From contig DEXG01000036.1 in NCBI GenBank assembly GCA_002364005.1, forward strand, positions 1-64,000: a DNA stretch of 64,000 bases. The letters run 5' to 3'. The position numbers were made by a program, and so were the translations under genes. Positions 49,680-58,572 of this stretch are shown here, one piece after another. The DNA is from Phycisphaerales bacterium UBA3190. GTDB taxonomy: Bacteria > Planctomycetota > Phycisphaerae > Phycisphaerales > UBA1924. A model generated the notes under the pieces. The model worked only from the letters and a program-made list of their open reading frames with translations, searched no databases and was not told the DNA's origin. Position 1 is the first letter of the stretch. Every line of letters starts with the position of its first letter.

Positions 49680-49834
49680 TCTGCGCGCGTCAGAAATACA
49701 CGAAATCCAGCCAATATCTGCGCGAAGCCGACGCGACCTCTTTATCACGATCGGGTGATCCAGTACATTCGAATCATCGTGAGTCCGAGAGAGGGACTCT
49801 GTATATTTGAGACTGAAAGAGAAAGGGCATCCAA

Positions 49835-50440
49835 ATGAGTATGTTCAAGATTGCTGTCGCATGCGCTGCCGCCTCAACCGCAGGGGTCGCGTCAGGGCAG
49901 GTCTACTTCAGCGACTTCGAGGCCGACGACGGCGGATTCGTCGGGACCGGCGATTGGGAGCACGGCATCCCCATCGGTGCAGACGGAACCGTGCTGGGCG
50001 GATTCGGGGGCCCCGAACCAACCGGCGGTTTCTCTGGCGATTATGTCTGGGGCACCGTCATCGGCGGGCTGCACAACGCCAGCACAACCAGTTCCCTGAC
50101 GCTCAGCGTCGACGCCACCGGCTTCACAGGGCTCAGTATGGACTACCTCGAATGGCTCGATTCAGGGGGCAACACATTCGATACCGCTGAAGTGTTCGTG
50201 AACGGCGACCTCCAATCCCTCGCCGATGGTGGTCCAACCAGCGGCTGGAGAAGCGTGCTTCTCGATCTGTCGGCCTACGACAACATGATGCTGGACATCG
50301 AGTTCCGCTTCACCACCACCACCGTGGTTGAACGCGTTGGCTGGTATATCGATGATGTCGGGATCCGTGGCGTGCCCACTCCCTCGGCACTGGCCCTGCT
50401 CGGTCTGGGCGGGCTCGTTGCGAGCCGTCGCCGCCGGTAA
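49835..50440 (+). CDS. Secreted protein with PTP-type PEP-CTERM sorting tail (second copy)
   Basis: The 201-residue product has a signal peptide (FKIAVACAAASTAGVASG), a beta-rich domain with GFTGLSMDYLEWLDSGGNTF and SAYDNMMLDIEFRFTTTTVV, the lectin/jellyroll-like pattern common among PEP-CTERM proteins, and the tail PTPSALALLGLGGLVASRRRR. The tail matches that of the gene at 15288 in its PTP motif and Arg run, while the body differs. AAAGGG lies 7 bases before the ATG. Ligand is unknown. Confidence 0.82.
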   Translation: MSMFKIAVACAAASTAGVASGQVYFSDFEADDGGFVGTGDWEHGIPIGADGTVLGGFGGPEPTGGFSGDYVWGTVIGGLHNASTTSSLTLSVDATGFTGLSMDYLEWLDSGGNTFDTAEVFVNGDLQSLADGGPTSGWRSVLLDLSAYDNMMLDIEFRFTTTTVVERVGWYIDDVGIRGVPTPSALALLGLGGLVASRRRR

Positions 50441-50468
50441 ACTATCCATGACATCCCAGCCATCCATG

Positions 50469-50500
50469 ACCGGAGCGATGAACACACCGCTCCGGTTTTT
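50469..50500 (+). terminator. Intrinsic terminator after second PTP-CTERM gene
   Basis: ACCGGAGCG (50469-50477) and CGCTCCGGT (50488-50496) with a 10-base loop, then TTTTT. Confidence 0.88.
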
Positions 50501-50511
50501 CATTCCCCGCA

Positions 50512-50517
50512 TATGAT
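50512..50517 (+). promoter_or_regulatory. -10 box for leaderless NUDIX gene
   Basis: TATGAT is followed by 5 bases and the ATG at 50523. No ribosome-binding site is present. Confidence 0.5.
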
Positions 50518-50522
50518 CCGCC

Positions 50523-51086
50523 ATGCGTGACCAACCACAGGCAGATCGAAACATGAATATCATCGACGAGCGACTGATCCACGAGGGTCACTCGTATGAC
50601 TTTGTCGATCTCAGCGTGCGATACCCAGACGACAAGGTCCGCAACAAACCGATCGTCCGTCATCGGGGAGCCGCCACCATCCTCCCATTGCTCCAAACCG
50701 ATTCCGGCCCCAGGGTTGTCATGGTCCGCAACGAGCGTGTCACGATTGACCAGTATCTCCTCGAACTGCCGGCAGGCGGGATCGATCAGGACGAGAAGCC
50801 CATCGAAGCGGCCGCGAGAGAACTGATCGAGGAAACGGGCTACCGTGCTCAACGCCTCGATCCATTATGCCGATTCCTCACCACACCAGGCCTGACCGAT
50901 GAACTGATGCATGTGTTCGTCGCTCAAGATCTCACCCATGTTGGGCAAAGTCTCGAACCTTACGAGTCGCTCACGGTAGAACTCCACAAACCGGATCGAG
51001 TCTTGGAGATGGTCCACACCAACGAAATCAATGATGCCAAGACCATGCTGACCATGCTCGTCGCCAAGCAGACGGGCCTGATCTGA
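50523..51086 (+). CDS. NUDIX hydrolase, ADP-ribose pyrophosphatase-like
   Basis: The 187-residue enzyme hydrolyses a nucleoside diphosphate linked to another moiety. The NUDIX box GGIDQDEKPIEAAARELIEE-TGY (about residues 85-107) fits Gx5Ex7REUxEExGU, and LLELPAGGID just before it resembles ADP-ribose pyrophosphatases. Housecleaning of ADP-ribose or NADH is the likely role. The start follows the leaderless promoter; a second Met at position 11 is possible. It leads into the S2P-like gene with an 17-base gap. Confidence 0.9.
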   Translation: MRDQPQADRNMNIIDERLIHEGHSYDFVDLSVRYPDDKVRNKPIVRHRGAATILPLLQTDSGPRVVMVRNERVTIDQYLLELPAGGIDQDEKPIEAAARELIEETGYRAQRLDPLCRFLTTPGLTDELMHVFVAQDLTHVGQSLEPYESLTVELHKPDRVLEMVHTNEINDAKTMLTMLVAKQTGLI

Positions 51087-51103
51087 GAAAGAACCGCACA
51101 ACG

Positions 51104-52141
51104 ATGGGTGAGCGAGACTGGCAATCAAATGAGTTCGACAGGCACGACCGCCTCGCGGGTGCCAAGGCATGGCTCGCCCGCGTCTTCGGCGATGGCGAGA
51201 ACCCGCTCGCCTGGGGCTTCAAGATTGGTTCCTTCCGATCGATCCCCATCAAACTCCACCTGCTCTTCGTCGTCTACCTTCTCGCCCAGCTCATTTTTAC
51301 GCTCCCCGGCAACAGGCCCGGCATCGACTTCGTCCTGCCCCGTCTCATCGCGATCGTCCTCCTGGTCATCGCCCGCGAGATCGTGCACACCATCGCCGCC
51401 AAGCGAGCTGGCGGCTCCGCCATCGAGATCATGCTCTGGCCAATGGGCGGGCTCGTCCCCCCGCAATACCCCGACGACGCCAGTCACCTGCGATGCACAC
51501 TCGCCCCCCTGATCTTCAATCTCGCGATGCTCCCGCTGCTGGCGATACCGCTCTACCTTCTTACGAGGGATTGGCAATCCTTACTCATCAACCCCCTCAC
51601 ACTCAGCAGCCCGGACTCCGTGATTACCCTCTCCAGCGGCGAAACCACATGGTGGCTCGTCTCACTGGCAGCGGTTCACAGCGTGAACCTCATGCTGCTC
51701 GTCTTCAACCTGCTCCCGATGTACCCGCTCGACGGTGCCCGCGTGCTCGAGTCCGTCTTATCGCGAACAAGGTCGGATCACCGAGCCCAGTGGCTGACGG
51801 TAAACACCGGGCTGGCTACCGCCACCGCGGTCGGCCTGTTTGCCATGGTCATGCAGGACGCGACGGCACTCTTTGCCCTCTGCGTCGTGTGCGGGCTGAT
51901 CTGCTCCATGCACAGGCGCCGCCTCCAGTTCCTGGCAACAGCGGACATGATCCCAGGGATTGCCGCGTCGAGCTTCCCAACGCCCGAGAAGCTTGACAAT
52001 GACGATCAGCACGACACAATCGATCAAGAGCAGATCGACCGCATCTTGGCCAAGATTTCACAACACGGGATCGGATCGCTGAGCCGCAAGGAACGCAGAA
52101 CTCTGAAGCAGGCGACAGAATCGAGCCGAAAACCCCAGTAA
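51104..52141 (+). CDS. Site-2-protease-like membrane protein, catalytic His missing
   Basis: The 345-residue membrane protein has the M50B layout: helices LHLLFVVYLLAQLIFTL, RLIAIVLLVIAREIVHTIAA, PLIFNLAMLPLLAIPLYLL, VNLMLLVFNLLPMYPL and TAVGLFAMVM. The zinc motif HExxH reads REIVH (residues 91-95), with Arg in place of the first His, while the second motif NLLPMYPLDGARVLE keeps the Asp (210). It may thus be an inactive scaffold. The C-terminal 37 residues (EQIDRILAKISQHGIGSLSRK followed by ERRTL) match the tail of the next gene's rhomboid. Start ATG 51104; a GTG option is not seen. Confidence 0.82.
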   Translation: MGERDWQSNEFDRHDRLAGAKAWLARVFGDGENPLAWGFKIGSFRSIPIKLHLLFVVYLLAQLIFTLPGNRPGIDFVLPRLIAIVLLVIAREIVHTIAAKRAGGSAIEIMLWPMGGLVPPQYPDDASHLRCTLAPLIFNLAMLPLLAIPLYLLTRDWQSLLINPLTLSSPDSVITLSSGETTWWLVSLAAVHSVNLMLLVFNLLPMYPLDGARVLESVLSRTRSDHRAQWLTVNTGLATATAVGLFAMVMQDATALFALCVVCGLICSMHRRRLQFLATADMIPGIAASSFPTPEKLDNDDQHDTIDQEQIDRILAKISQHGIGSLSRKERRTLKQATESSRKPQ

Positions 52142-52164
52142 GAGACTGGAACCCAGGAGAGTGC

Positions 52165-53064
52165 ATGGGCATCTACGACCGAGACTACATCAATCAGCAG
52201 CGAGGCATGGGCTCGCCCAACCGACCCACGGGCGGGGGCAATCTCTTTGCACGCTCACCCGGCTGGTCGGTCAATACCTGGCTCATCGTGATCAATGTCG
52301 TCGTGTATGTGCTGATGAAGATGTTCCCCATTGTGATGCAGTCAGGACAGCTGACCGTCTACGACGGCTTTCAGCGCCTTGAGGTCTGGCGACTCATCAC
52401 CTTCCAGTTCCTCCACTCGCCCAGCACCATCATGCATATCGGGTTCAACATGCTCGGGCTCTGGATCTTCGGCCCCATGGTCGAGCGATACCTCGGCGGC
52501 AAAAAGTACCTCGCCTACTACCTCGTCTGCGGGCTCTTTGGCGGTCTGTTGTTCGTCACCCTCACGCTCTTGGGGCACTACCTCCCCATAGGGCTCAACT
52601 ACGACTTCAGGTCGCCCCTCGTCGGTGCATCAGCCGGCGTGTTCGGCGTGATCGTGGCCTGTGCCTACATCTCACCCAACACCGAGGTCATGCTCCTCTT
52701 CCCACCCATCCCAATGAAGATGAGGACCTTCGCCTACGGCTATGTGGCCTTCGCCCTCGTCAGCCTGGTCATGGGGGCCCAGAACGCCGGTGGTGAAGCG
52801 GCCCATGTCGGCGGCGCCATCGCCGGCTTCATCTTCATCCGCAAGTCACACCTGCTCACCGACTTCTTCGATGTCTTTGGCGACAGCCGACAACCCAAGA
52901 AACCCAAGGGCAAAAAGCAGTCGGCCTATCGCAACTACAAGAACACCCCCGGGCCACACCCGGACGAGATCGACCGCATCCTCCATAAAGTCTCCCAGAA
53001 GGGGCTCGCGTCGCTCACCGAAAAAGAGAAACGCACCCTCGCCGAAGCGAGCAAGGAGAAGTGA
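52165..53064 (+). CDS. Rhomboid-family intramembrane serine protease
   Basis: The 299-residue protease has six transmembrane helices: VNTWLIVINVVVYVLMKM, IMHIGFNMLGLWIFGPMVE, LAYYLVCGLFGGLLFVTLTLL, LVGASAGVFGVIVACAYI (catalytic Ser156 in GASAG), TFAYGYVAFALVSLVMGA and AAHVGGAIAGFIFI (catalytic His214). WR (74-75) fits the L1 loop motif. After a Lys-rich linker, the tail EIDRILHKVSQKGLASLTEK and then EKRTLAEASK resembles the DUF6576-type tail and the C-terminus of the upstream protein. Start ATG with AGGAG a few bases upstream. Confidence 0.92.
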   Translation: MGIYDRDYINQQRGMGSPNRPTGGGNLFARSPGWSVNTWLIVINVVVYVLMKMFPIVMQSGQLTVYDGFQRLEVWRLITFQFLHSPSTIMHIGFNMLGLWIFGPMVERYLGGKKYLAYYLVCGLFGGLLFVTLTLLGHYLPIGLNYDFRSPLVGASAGVFGVIVACAYISPNTEVMLLFPPIPMKMRTFAYGYVAFALVSLVMGAQNAGGEAAHVGGAIAGFIFIRKSHLLTDFFDVFGDSRQPKKPKGKKQSAYRNYKNTPGPHPDEIDRILHKVSQKGLASLTEKEKRTLAEASKEK

Positions 53065-53094
53065 GCCGAGAGGGACGCACCCGCGCCCCCTCCC

Positions 53095-53100
53095 TACGCT
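53095..53100 (+). promoter_or_regulatory. -10 box for leaderless tgt
   Basis: TACGCT is followed by 6 bases and the ATG at 53107; no ribosome-binding site is present. Confidence 0.45.
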
Positions 53101-53106
53101 TCACCG

Positions 53107-54381
53107 ATGCCAAGCCCGATCACATTCAATGTCCATGCCCAGTCAGGCAACGCCCGCACCGGACGCGTCGAGACGCCGCACGGCAGCTTTGACACGCCCG
53201 CATTCATGCCCGTCGGCACCCGTGCCACGGTCAAGGGCATCTTCCCACACCATGTCCGCCAGACCGGTGCCCAGATCCTCCTCAACAACACCTACCACCT
53301 CATGCTCCGCCCGGGTTCCAAGCTCATCCAGGAGATGGGCGGCGTGCATAAGTTCATGAACTGGGACGGCCCGATCCTCACCGATTCGGGCGGCTACCAG
53401 GCCTATTCGATGGCCGACATCAACGCCATCGACGAGGACGGCGTCTCGTTCAAGTCGATTGTCGATGGCTCCAAGATCCGCCTCACCCCGGAAATCGCCA
53501 TGCAGGTCCAGAATGAGCTGGGCCCCGACATCATGATGGCTTTCGACGACTGCCCGCCATCGGTCGACCCAGATGCCGGCCCAACCAACCAGGTCCGGAT
53601 CAAGCAAGCCGCCATGCGCGACTCGAAGAAACGGGCAATCTATGACCATGATGCCCGCCTGGAGATCGCCAATGAACGCACTGTCCGCTGGCTCGAACGC
53701 TGCAAAGTGGCACACGCTCGCCCTGACGAGCAGGCACTATTCGGGATTATTCAGGGCGGGGCCGACTTTGATCGCCGTGACTGGTGCCTCGAGCGGATCT
53801 GTAATATCGACCTCCCGGGCTACGCCATCGGTGGCGTGGCGGTGGGGGAGACGAGCGAGGATATCGCCCGTGTTGTCCGCCACACGGCTCCCAAGATGCC
53901 TCAACACAAGCCACGGTACCTGATGGGAGTCGGCTACGAGCACGACATCACCGCTGCGGTCCTCTCGGGCATCGACATGTTCGATTGCGTGCTACCGACC
54001 CGCAACGGCCGCAACGCCAACGCCTTCACCAGCGACCCCGAGACCGATGGGCAGCTCCGACTCAAGAACGCCAAGCACGCCAGGGACGATCGCCCGATCG
54101 AAGAAGGATGCGACTGCCCGGCCTGCGACCCGGCATCCCACGCCTGGGCGACCTACCAGGGCCGACACTTCTCCCGGGCATACATCAGGCACCTGATTAT
54201 CTCCAACGAGATGCTGGGACCGATCCTCGTGACGCTGCACAATCTGCGCTACTTCCAGCGTCTCATGACCGATCTCCGCCTTGCCATCACTGAGGATGAC
54301 TGGGAGGGGTTCAAACGCAAACGACCCAGACTTGCCCCCATCGTCGATCGTGAACGCCATGGCACCAGCACGGCGACATAG
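53107..54381 (+). CDS. tgt: tRNA-guanine transglycosylase
   Basis: Tgt exchanges G34 for preQ1 in tRNAs with GUN anticodons, a step to queuosine. The 424-residue barrel has TPAFMPVGTRATVKG, TDSGGYQAYSMA (general-base Asp), MAFDDCPP, GIIQGGADFDRR, GYAIGGVAVGE, FDCVLPTRNGRNA and the zinc site CDCPAC with a downstream His in YIRHL. It is about 50 residues longer than E. coli Tgt, mainly because of an extended region around residue 160. The queuosine-related gene at 61351 is 7 kb away. Confidence 0.96.
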   Translation: MPSPITFNVHAQSGNARTGRVETPHGSFDTPAFMPVGTRATVKGIFPHHVRQTGAQILLNNTYHLMLRPGSKLIQEMGGVHKFMNWDGPILTDSGGYQAYSMADINAIDEDGVSFKSIVDGSKIRLTPEIAMQVQNELGPDIMMAFDDCPPSVDPDAGPTNQVRIKQAAMRDSKKRAIYDHDARLEIANERTVRWLERCKVAHARPDEQALFGIIQGGADFDRRDWCLERICNIDLPGYAIGGVAVGETSEDIARVVRHTAPKMPQHKPRYLMGVGYEHDITAAVLSGIDMFDCVLPTRNGRNANAFTSDPETDGQLRLKNAKHARDDRPIEEGCDCPACDPASHAWATYQGRHFSRAYIRHLIISNEMLGPILVTLHNLRYFQRLMTDLRLAITEDDWEGFKRKRPRLAPIVDRERHGTSTAT

Positions 54382-54495
54382 AAGTTCGGGTTTCGATCGC
54401 CCAATCAGACCCATTTTCTCGCCACACAACGATAATTCCCGACCTATCATCCTCACCCACCGGCAATGAGCCATACGGGTGACGAAAGGGAATCA

Positions 54496-54963
54496 ATGAC
54501 GAACCAACTGCACATGCTCCAGGCATGGATCACCCCCGCATTGCTTCAGGACGGCGCCGTCATCGGCAACCCGACCAGCACCACAACCGGACAGCCCAGT
54601 ACCGCACCCGCGGCTGTGGGCGGCGATCAGGCCGCGACCACGCAGGGCGGGTTCGATATGTTCTTGCTGATCCTCCTTATGTTCGGAGGCATGATCCTCA
54701 TCATGTCGCTGACGGGCCGCAAAGATAAGAAACGCCGCGCTCAGATGCTCAAGGAGCTGGGCAAGAAGGACAAGGTCCGCACCGCCGGCGGCATCATCGG
54801 CACCGTGATCGAGATGAAAGACGATGAGGTGCTGCTCGAAACCGACCGCGCCTCGCACACCCGCCTCTGGCTGGCCAAGGGCTCGATCACCTCTGTCGTC
54901 AAGCAAGCAAAGACGCACAGCAACGACAGCAGCGAAGAAGAAGCAACCACGACAAACGCCTGA
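54496..54963 (+). CDS. yajC: Preprotein translocase subunit YajC
   Basis: YajC is a small membrane partner of SecDF. The 155-residue product has a Ser/Thr/Gln-rich N-terminal part, one membrane helix (FLLILLMFGGMILIMSL, about residues 56-72), then the YajC core RRAQMLKELGKKDKVRTAGG and IIGTVIEMKDDEVLLET. It is longer than E. coli YajC (110) because of both ends. AAAGGG lies 7 bases before the ATG at 54496. It precedes secDF by 42 bases, as expected. Confidence 0.92.
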   Translation: MTNQLHMLQAWITPALLQDGAVIGNPTSTTTGQPSTAPAAVGGDQAATTQGGFDMFLLILLMFGGMILIMSLTGRKDKKRRAQMLKELGKKDKVRTAGGIIGTVIEMKDDEVLLETDRASHTRLWLAKGSITSVVKQAKTHSNDSSEEEATTTNA

Positions 54964-55005
54964 TACTCACGCACTCACGGTATAGCACCACCGAGGTTCA
55001 CACAT

Positions 55006-58000
55006 ATGCGACACTATGGCCGCAACATCATCATCGCATTCGCGTTGATTCTGCTCGCACTCTGGCAAGCGTTCCCCCCATCCGAACGAATCGGCCTGGG
55101 CAAGGATCTGCGCGGTGGTGCATCCCTGATCTACTCAGTCGAGATCGGCAGCACCGAATCCGCCGGCGAGGTGATCCCCCAGGTCATCGAGGTACTCAAA
55201 AACCGCATCGACCCAGACGGGCTCTTCGAGATCTCGATCGTGCGCCAGGGACAGGACCGGCTCGAAATCACGATGCCGCTCCCGAGCGAAAAGGTCAGCC
55301 AGCTCAAAGCCGCGTTTGAAGAGGAACTCGCCAAGCTGAGCGTCACCTCGATCGATGAGAACGAGTTCGAGCGCATCATGCGTCTGCCGCAGGACGAGCG
55401 TGATGCCAAGCTTGCGGAACTCGGTCAGGTCAGCGAAACGGTCAATAACGCGCTCAGGGAGGCGGCATCGGCGTTCACCGAGGCCCAGCAGCTCCGCCAG
55501 CAGCTGATCCTGTTTGAACAGAATGTCGACATCGCCGACGAGATCAAGGACGACCTGGCCATCAAGGCCGCCGAGGCGGAGATCCGCTACGAGGTCGCCC
55601 GTGATGCGGCGCTGGCCACCGCGATCTCTCGCGAAGAGGTCAAGCGAGCCCTCGAACGATCGACCGAACAAAAGATCATCCGTGACGGCGATGATGTGAT
55701 CACCCTCGACAGCCCACGCAAGCGTGCGCTCGATGGGATCAGGCAGCAGTACCCCGAGATCGAAGACCAACTGAATCGGGTCATCGAGGCATACGACGAG
55801 TACAGCGCCAATCGCAAGTCACTCGACGACACCTCCGACCTCAAGCGACTGGTGCAGGCCTCGGGTGTGCTCAGTTTCCGCATCACGGTCGATCCGCAGA
55901 GCGGCGGCGCCGGCTCAGTCGTCACGCACCCCGACGAGCAGCGTCTGCGTGAGCAGCTCATCGAGAAAGGCCCCAAGCAGGCCGGCGCCCGTGACGCACG
56001 CTGGTTCAAGATCAACAAGGCCGACTCTTGGTACAAGTCGGTGCAGGACTACGATCGCATGATCGCAGACCCCGCGTCCTACTTTGCCTCGAACTACAAC
56101 TATGTCGTTGAGGAATACAACGGCGATTACTACATGCTCTGCTGGGACACGCGCGACATGCGCATGACCAACGACGATGCACGCTGGAAGGTCTCCCGCG
56201 CCTACCAGACTTCGGACCAGCTCGGACGACCCGCGATCGGCTTCGAGATGGACCCCGCCGGTGCCGCACGCCTCGGCGAGCTGACCGGCAACAACGAACA
56301 GAACAACATGGCGGTCCTCCTCGACGACGAGGTCTACACCGCACCGAACCTCAATGCCCGAATCACCAACCGAGGCATCATCGAGGGCGACTTCTCAATC
56401 GAAGAGATCAACTACATCATCCGCGTGCTCGGCGCGGGTTCACTCCAAGCCAAGCTCTCACCCGAGCCGCTCAGCGAGAACACCATCGCCCCTGATCTTG
56501 GGAAGGACAACCTTGACGCCGGTGTCGACGCGGGCAAGTGGGCCCTCATCATCGTCTCGGGCTTCATGCTCGTCTACTACATGGGCTACGGCTTCGTCGC
56601 GGTGCTCTGCTTGGCTGCCAATGCGATCCTCATCCTCGGCGCACTCGCACTTTCCCGTGCGTCACTCACGCTGCCCGGTATCGCGGGCATCATCCTGACC
56701 TTCGGTATGGCGGTGGACGCCAATGTGCTGATCTTCGAACGTATCCGAGAAGAACTCAACAACGGGCTCGACCTGCGACAGGCGGTCCGACTTGGGTACG
56801 AGAAAGCCCTCAGCTCCATCGTCGACGGCAATGTCACCAACCTCATCGTCTGCCTCGTGCTGGCCAATGTGGGCACCCAGGAGATTCGCGGCTTCGCGAT
56901 CACCCTGGGGATCGGTGTGGTCTGCACCATGGTCTCGGCCCTGTTCTTCAGCCACATCATCATGGTGACCCTTGTCGATAAGCTCCGCTTCCGCAAGATG
57001 GCCATGCTGCCGATGATCGTCAAGCCGATCGAACGCATCCTCCATCCCAACATCAACTGGATCGGTCTCCGCTGGGTGACCGTGTTCATCTCGCTCTTCT
57101 TCGTCGGCCTGGGCATCACCATGGTGGTCACCCAGGGCTCCAAGATGCTCGACACCGAGTTCCGCGGCGGTACGCAGGTCACGCTGACATTCATGAAGAA
57201 TGCCGATACGCCAGACCCCGACGATCGCCTCACCATGCCACGCCCCGAGGTCGAGGAGATCATCCACTCACTCGGCGACGACAATGTCGCTCTCGAAGCG
57301 ATGCGGAACGCAGAGGTCCTCCCCATCAACCCACGCGAGGATGGCCTGACCGCTGACACCTTCAGCATCAAGACCACCCTGACGAACCGTGACCAGGTGG
57401 GCCCAGCGATCGTATCGGCCTTCCGAGACCTGCTCGATGTCCCGCCACCGCTTGAGTTCGAAGACTCACAGGTCCCCGATTCAGCCGCGGCACCGGTCTA
57501 CCCGATCATCGAACCGCGTCTGGGCGAGAACATCAACCTCCCAGAGGTCCGCAACGATGCCACCGAGTTCGTCGGCGGTGTCGCCATCGTCCTCAACAAC
57601 ATCTCCCCGCCACAGTCTGAAGACCAGATCCGTGACCGTATCGCACGCACACGCCAGAAGGATGACTTCAACGATATCGTCGGGCGGAAGCTCGCCATCG
57701 TCACCATCGACGGCTCGCCCGATGAGATCGAATCATGCGTCATCATGGTCTATGACCCCACGATCGATTACTTCGTCAACGCCGACATCTGGCGCTCCGA
57801 AGTCGCCCAACGCGAGTGGGAGCTGATCGCCGCATCACTCGCCAACTCGTCCGACCAGCTCAGCGTGCAGTCGTTCTCGCCTGCAATCGCCGAGAACTTC
57901 CGAGCGACAGCCGTCGCCGCGGTCATGCTCTCGCTGCTGCTGATCCTGATCTACATCTGGGTCCGATTCGGTTCGGTCCGCTACTCCGCGGCCGCAATCG

Positions 58001-58497
58001 TCGCGCTGGCACACGATGTCCTGATCGTCATCGGTCTCATCGCGTTTGCCGAGATCATGTACGAGCACCACATCTTCGATGGCTTCGCGCAATGGGCCAA
58101 GATCGAACCCTTCAAGATCGACCTCAACCTCGTTGCGGCGTTGCTCACCCTGATCGGTTACTCGCTCAACGACACGATCGTCATCATGGACCGCATCCGT
58201 GAGAACCGCGGCAAGCTGCCGTACGCCTCCAAGGCGGTCGTCAACCGCTCCATCAACGAGACCATCTCACGAACCCTCGTGACCTCAGGCACCACCCTCC
58301 TGGCAGTCCTGCTGCTCTACATCGACGGTGGCCCCGGCGTGCACGCATTCAGCTACGCCCTGCTCGTCGGTGTCCTCGTCGGTACCTACTCCTCAATCGC
58401 TGTCGCCTCGCCGCTCGTCTGGAGCCGCAAACACGACCTGAGCGAACGCCGGAAACGCGAGGAAGAAGAGCTCAACGCACTCCCGAATCAGGAGTAA
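55006..58497 (+). CDS. secDF: SecD-SecF fusion, protein translocase subunit
   Basis: SecDF uses the proton gradient to pull proteins out of the SecYEG channel. The 1163-residue fusion has SecD first (membrane helix IIIAFALILLALWQAFPP, then GLGKDLRGGASLIYSVE, a long periplasmic P1 domain, six helices with GMAVDANVLIFERIREE at about residue 573 carrying the key Asp) and SecF after about residue 690 (MLDTEFRGGTQVTL, then SLNDTIVIMDRIREN and a final RND-type helix bundle). P1 has an extra coiled-coil-like insertion (residues 100-270, ALREAASAFTEAQQLRQQ, AAEAEIRYEVARDAALA). Bacteroidetes and planctomycetes often carry this fusion. Confidence 0.96.
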   Translation: MRHYGRNIIIAFALILLALWQAFPPSERIGLGKDLRGGASLIYSVEIGSTESAGEVIPQVIEVLKNRIDPDGLFEISIVRQGQDRLEITMPLPSEKVSQLKAAFEEELAKLSVTSIDENEFERIMRLPQDERDAKLAELGQVSETVNNALREAASAFTEAQQLRQQLILFEQNVDIADEIKDDLAIKAAEAEIRYEVARDAALATAISREEVKRALERSTEQKIIRDGDDVITLDSPRKRALDGIRQQYPEIEDQLNRVIEAYDEYSANRKSLDDTSDLKRLVQASGVLSFRITVDPQSGGAGSVVTHPDEQRLREQLIEKGPKQAGARDARWFKINKADSWYKSVQDYDRMIADPASYFASNYNYVVEEYNGDYYMLCWDTRDMRMTNDDARWKVSRAYQTSDQLGRPAIGFEMDPAGAARLGELTGNNEQNNMAVLLDDEVYTAPNLNARITNRGIIEGDFSIEEINYIIRVLGAGSLQAKLSPEPLSENTIAPDLGKDNLDAGVDAGKWALIIVSGFMLVYYMGYGFVAVLCLAANAILILGALALSRASLTLPGIAGIILTFGMAVDANVLIFERIREELNNGLDLRQAVRLGYEKALSSIVDGNVTNLIVCLVLANVGTQEIRGFAITLGIGVVCTMVSALFFSHIIMVTLVDKLRFRKMAMLPMIVKPIERILHPNINWIGLRWVTVFISLFFVGLGITMVVTQGSKMLDTEFRGGTQVTLTFMKNADTPDPDDRLTMPRPEVEEIIHSLGDDNVALEAMRNAEVLPINPREDGLTADTFSIKTTLTNRDQVGPAIVSAFRDLLDVPPPLEFEDSQVPDSAAAPVYPIIEPRLGENINLPEVRNDATEFVGGVAIVLNNISPPQSEDQIRDRIARTRQKDDFNDIVGRKLAIVTIDGSPDEIESCVIMVYDPTIDYFVNADIWRSEVAQREWELIAASLANSSDQLSVQSFSPAIAENFRATAVAAVMLSLLLILIYIWVRFGSVRYSAAAIVALAHDVLIVIGLIAFAEIMYEHHIFDGFAQWAKIEPFKIDLNLVAALLTLIGYSLNDTIVIMDRIRENRGKLPYASKAVVNRSINETISRTLVTSGTTLLAVLLLYIDGGPGVHAFSYALLVGVLVGTYSSIAVASPLVWSRKHDLSERRKREEEELNALPNQE

Positions 58498-58524
58498 TGC
58501 CTGAATCTCTTGCGAACACACCTC

Positions 58525-58556
58525 CCGCCCCGATAGAATATCGGGGCGGTTTTCTT
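58525..58556 (+). terminator. Intrinsic terminator after secDF
   Basis: CCGCCCCGATA (58525-58535) and TATCGGGGCGG (58539-58549) with a 3-base loop, then TTTTCTT. Confidence 0.9.
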
Positions 58557-58572
58557 AGAGGCACTTTTCGAT

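Noticed and set aside
58534..58539. TAGAAT as a -10 box for the LysM gene
   Set aside because: It lies in the stem and loop of the secDF terminator and is 33 bases from the start; it fits the hairpin better.
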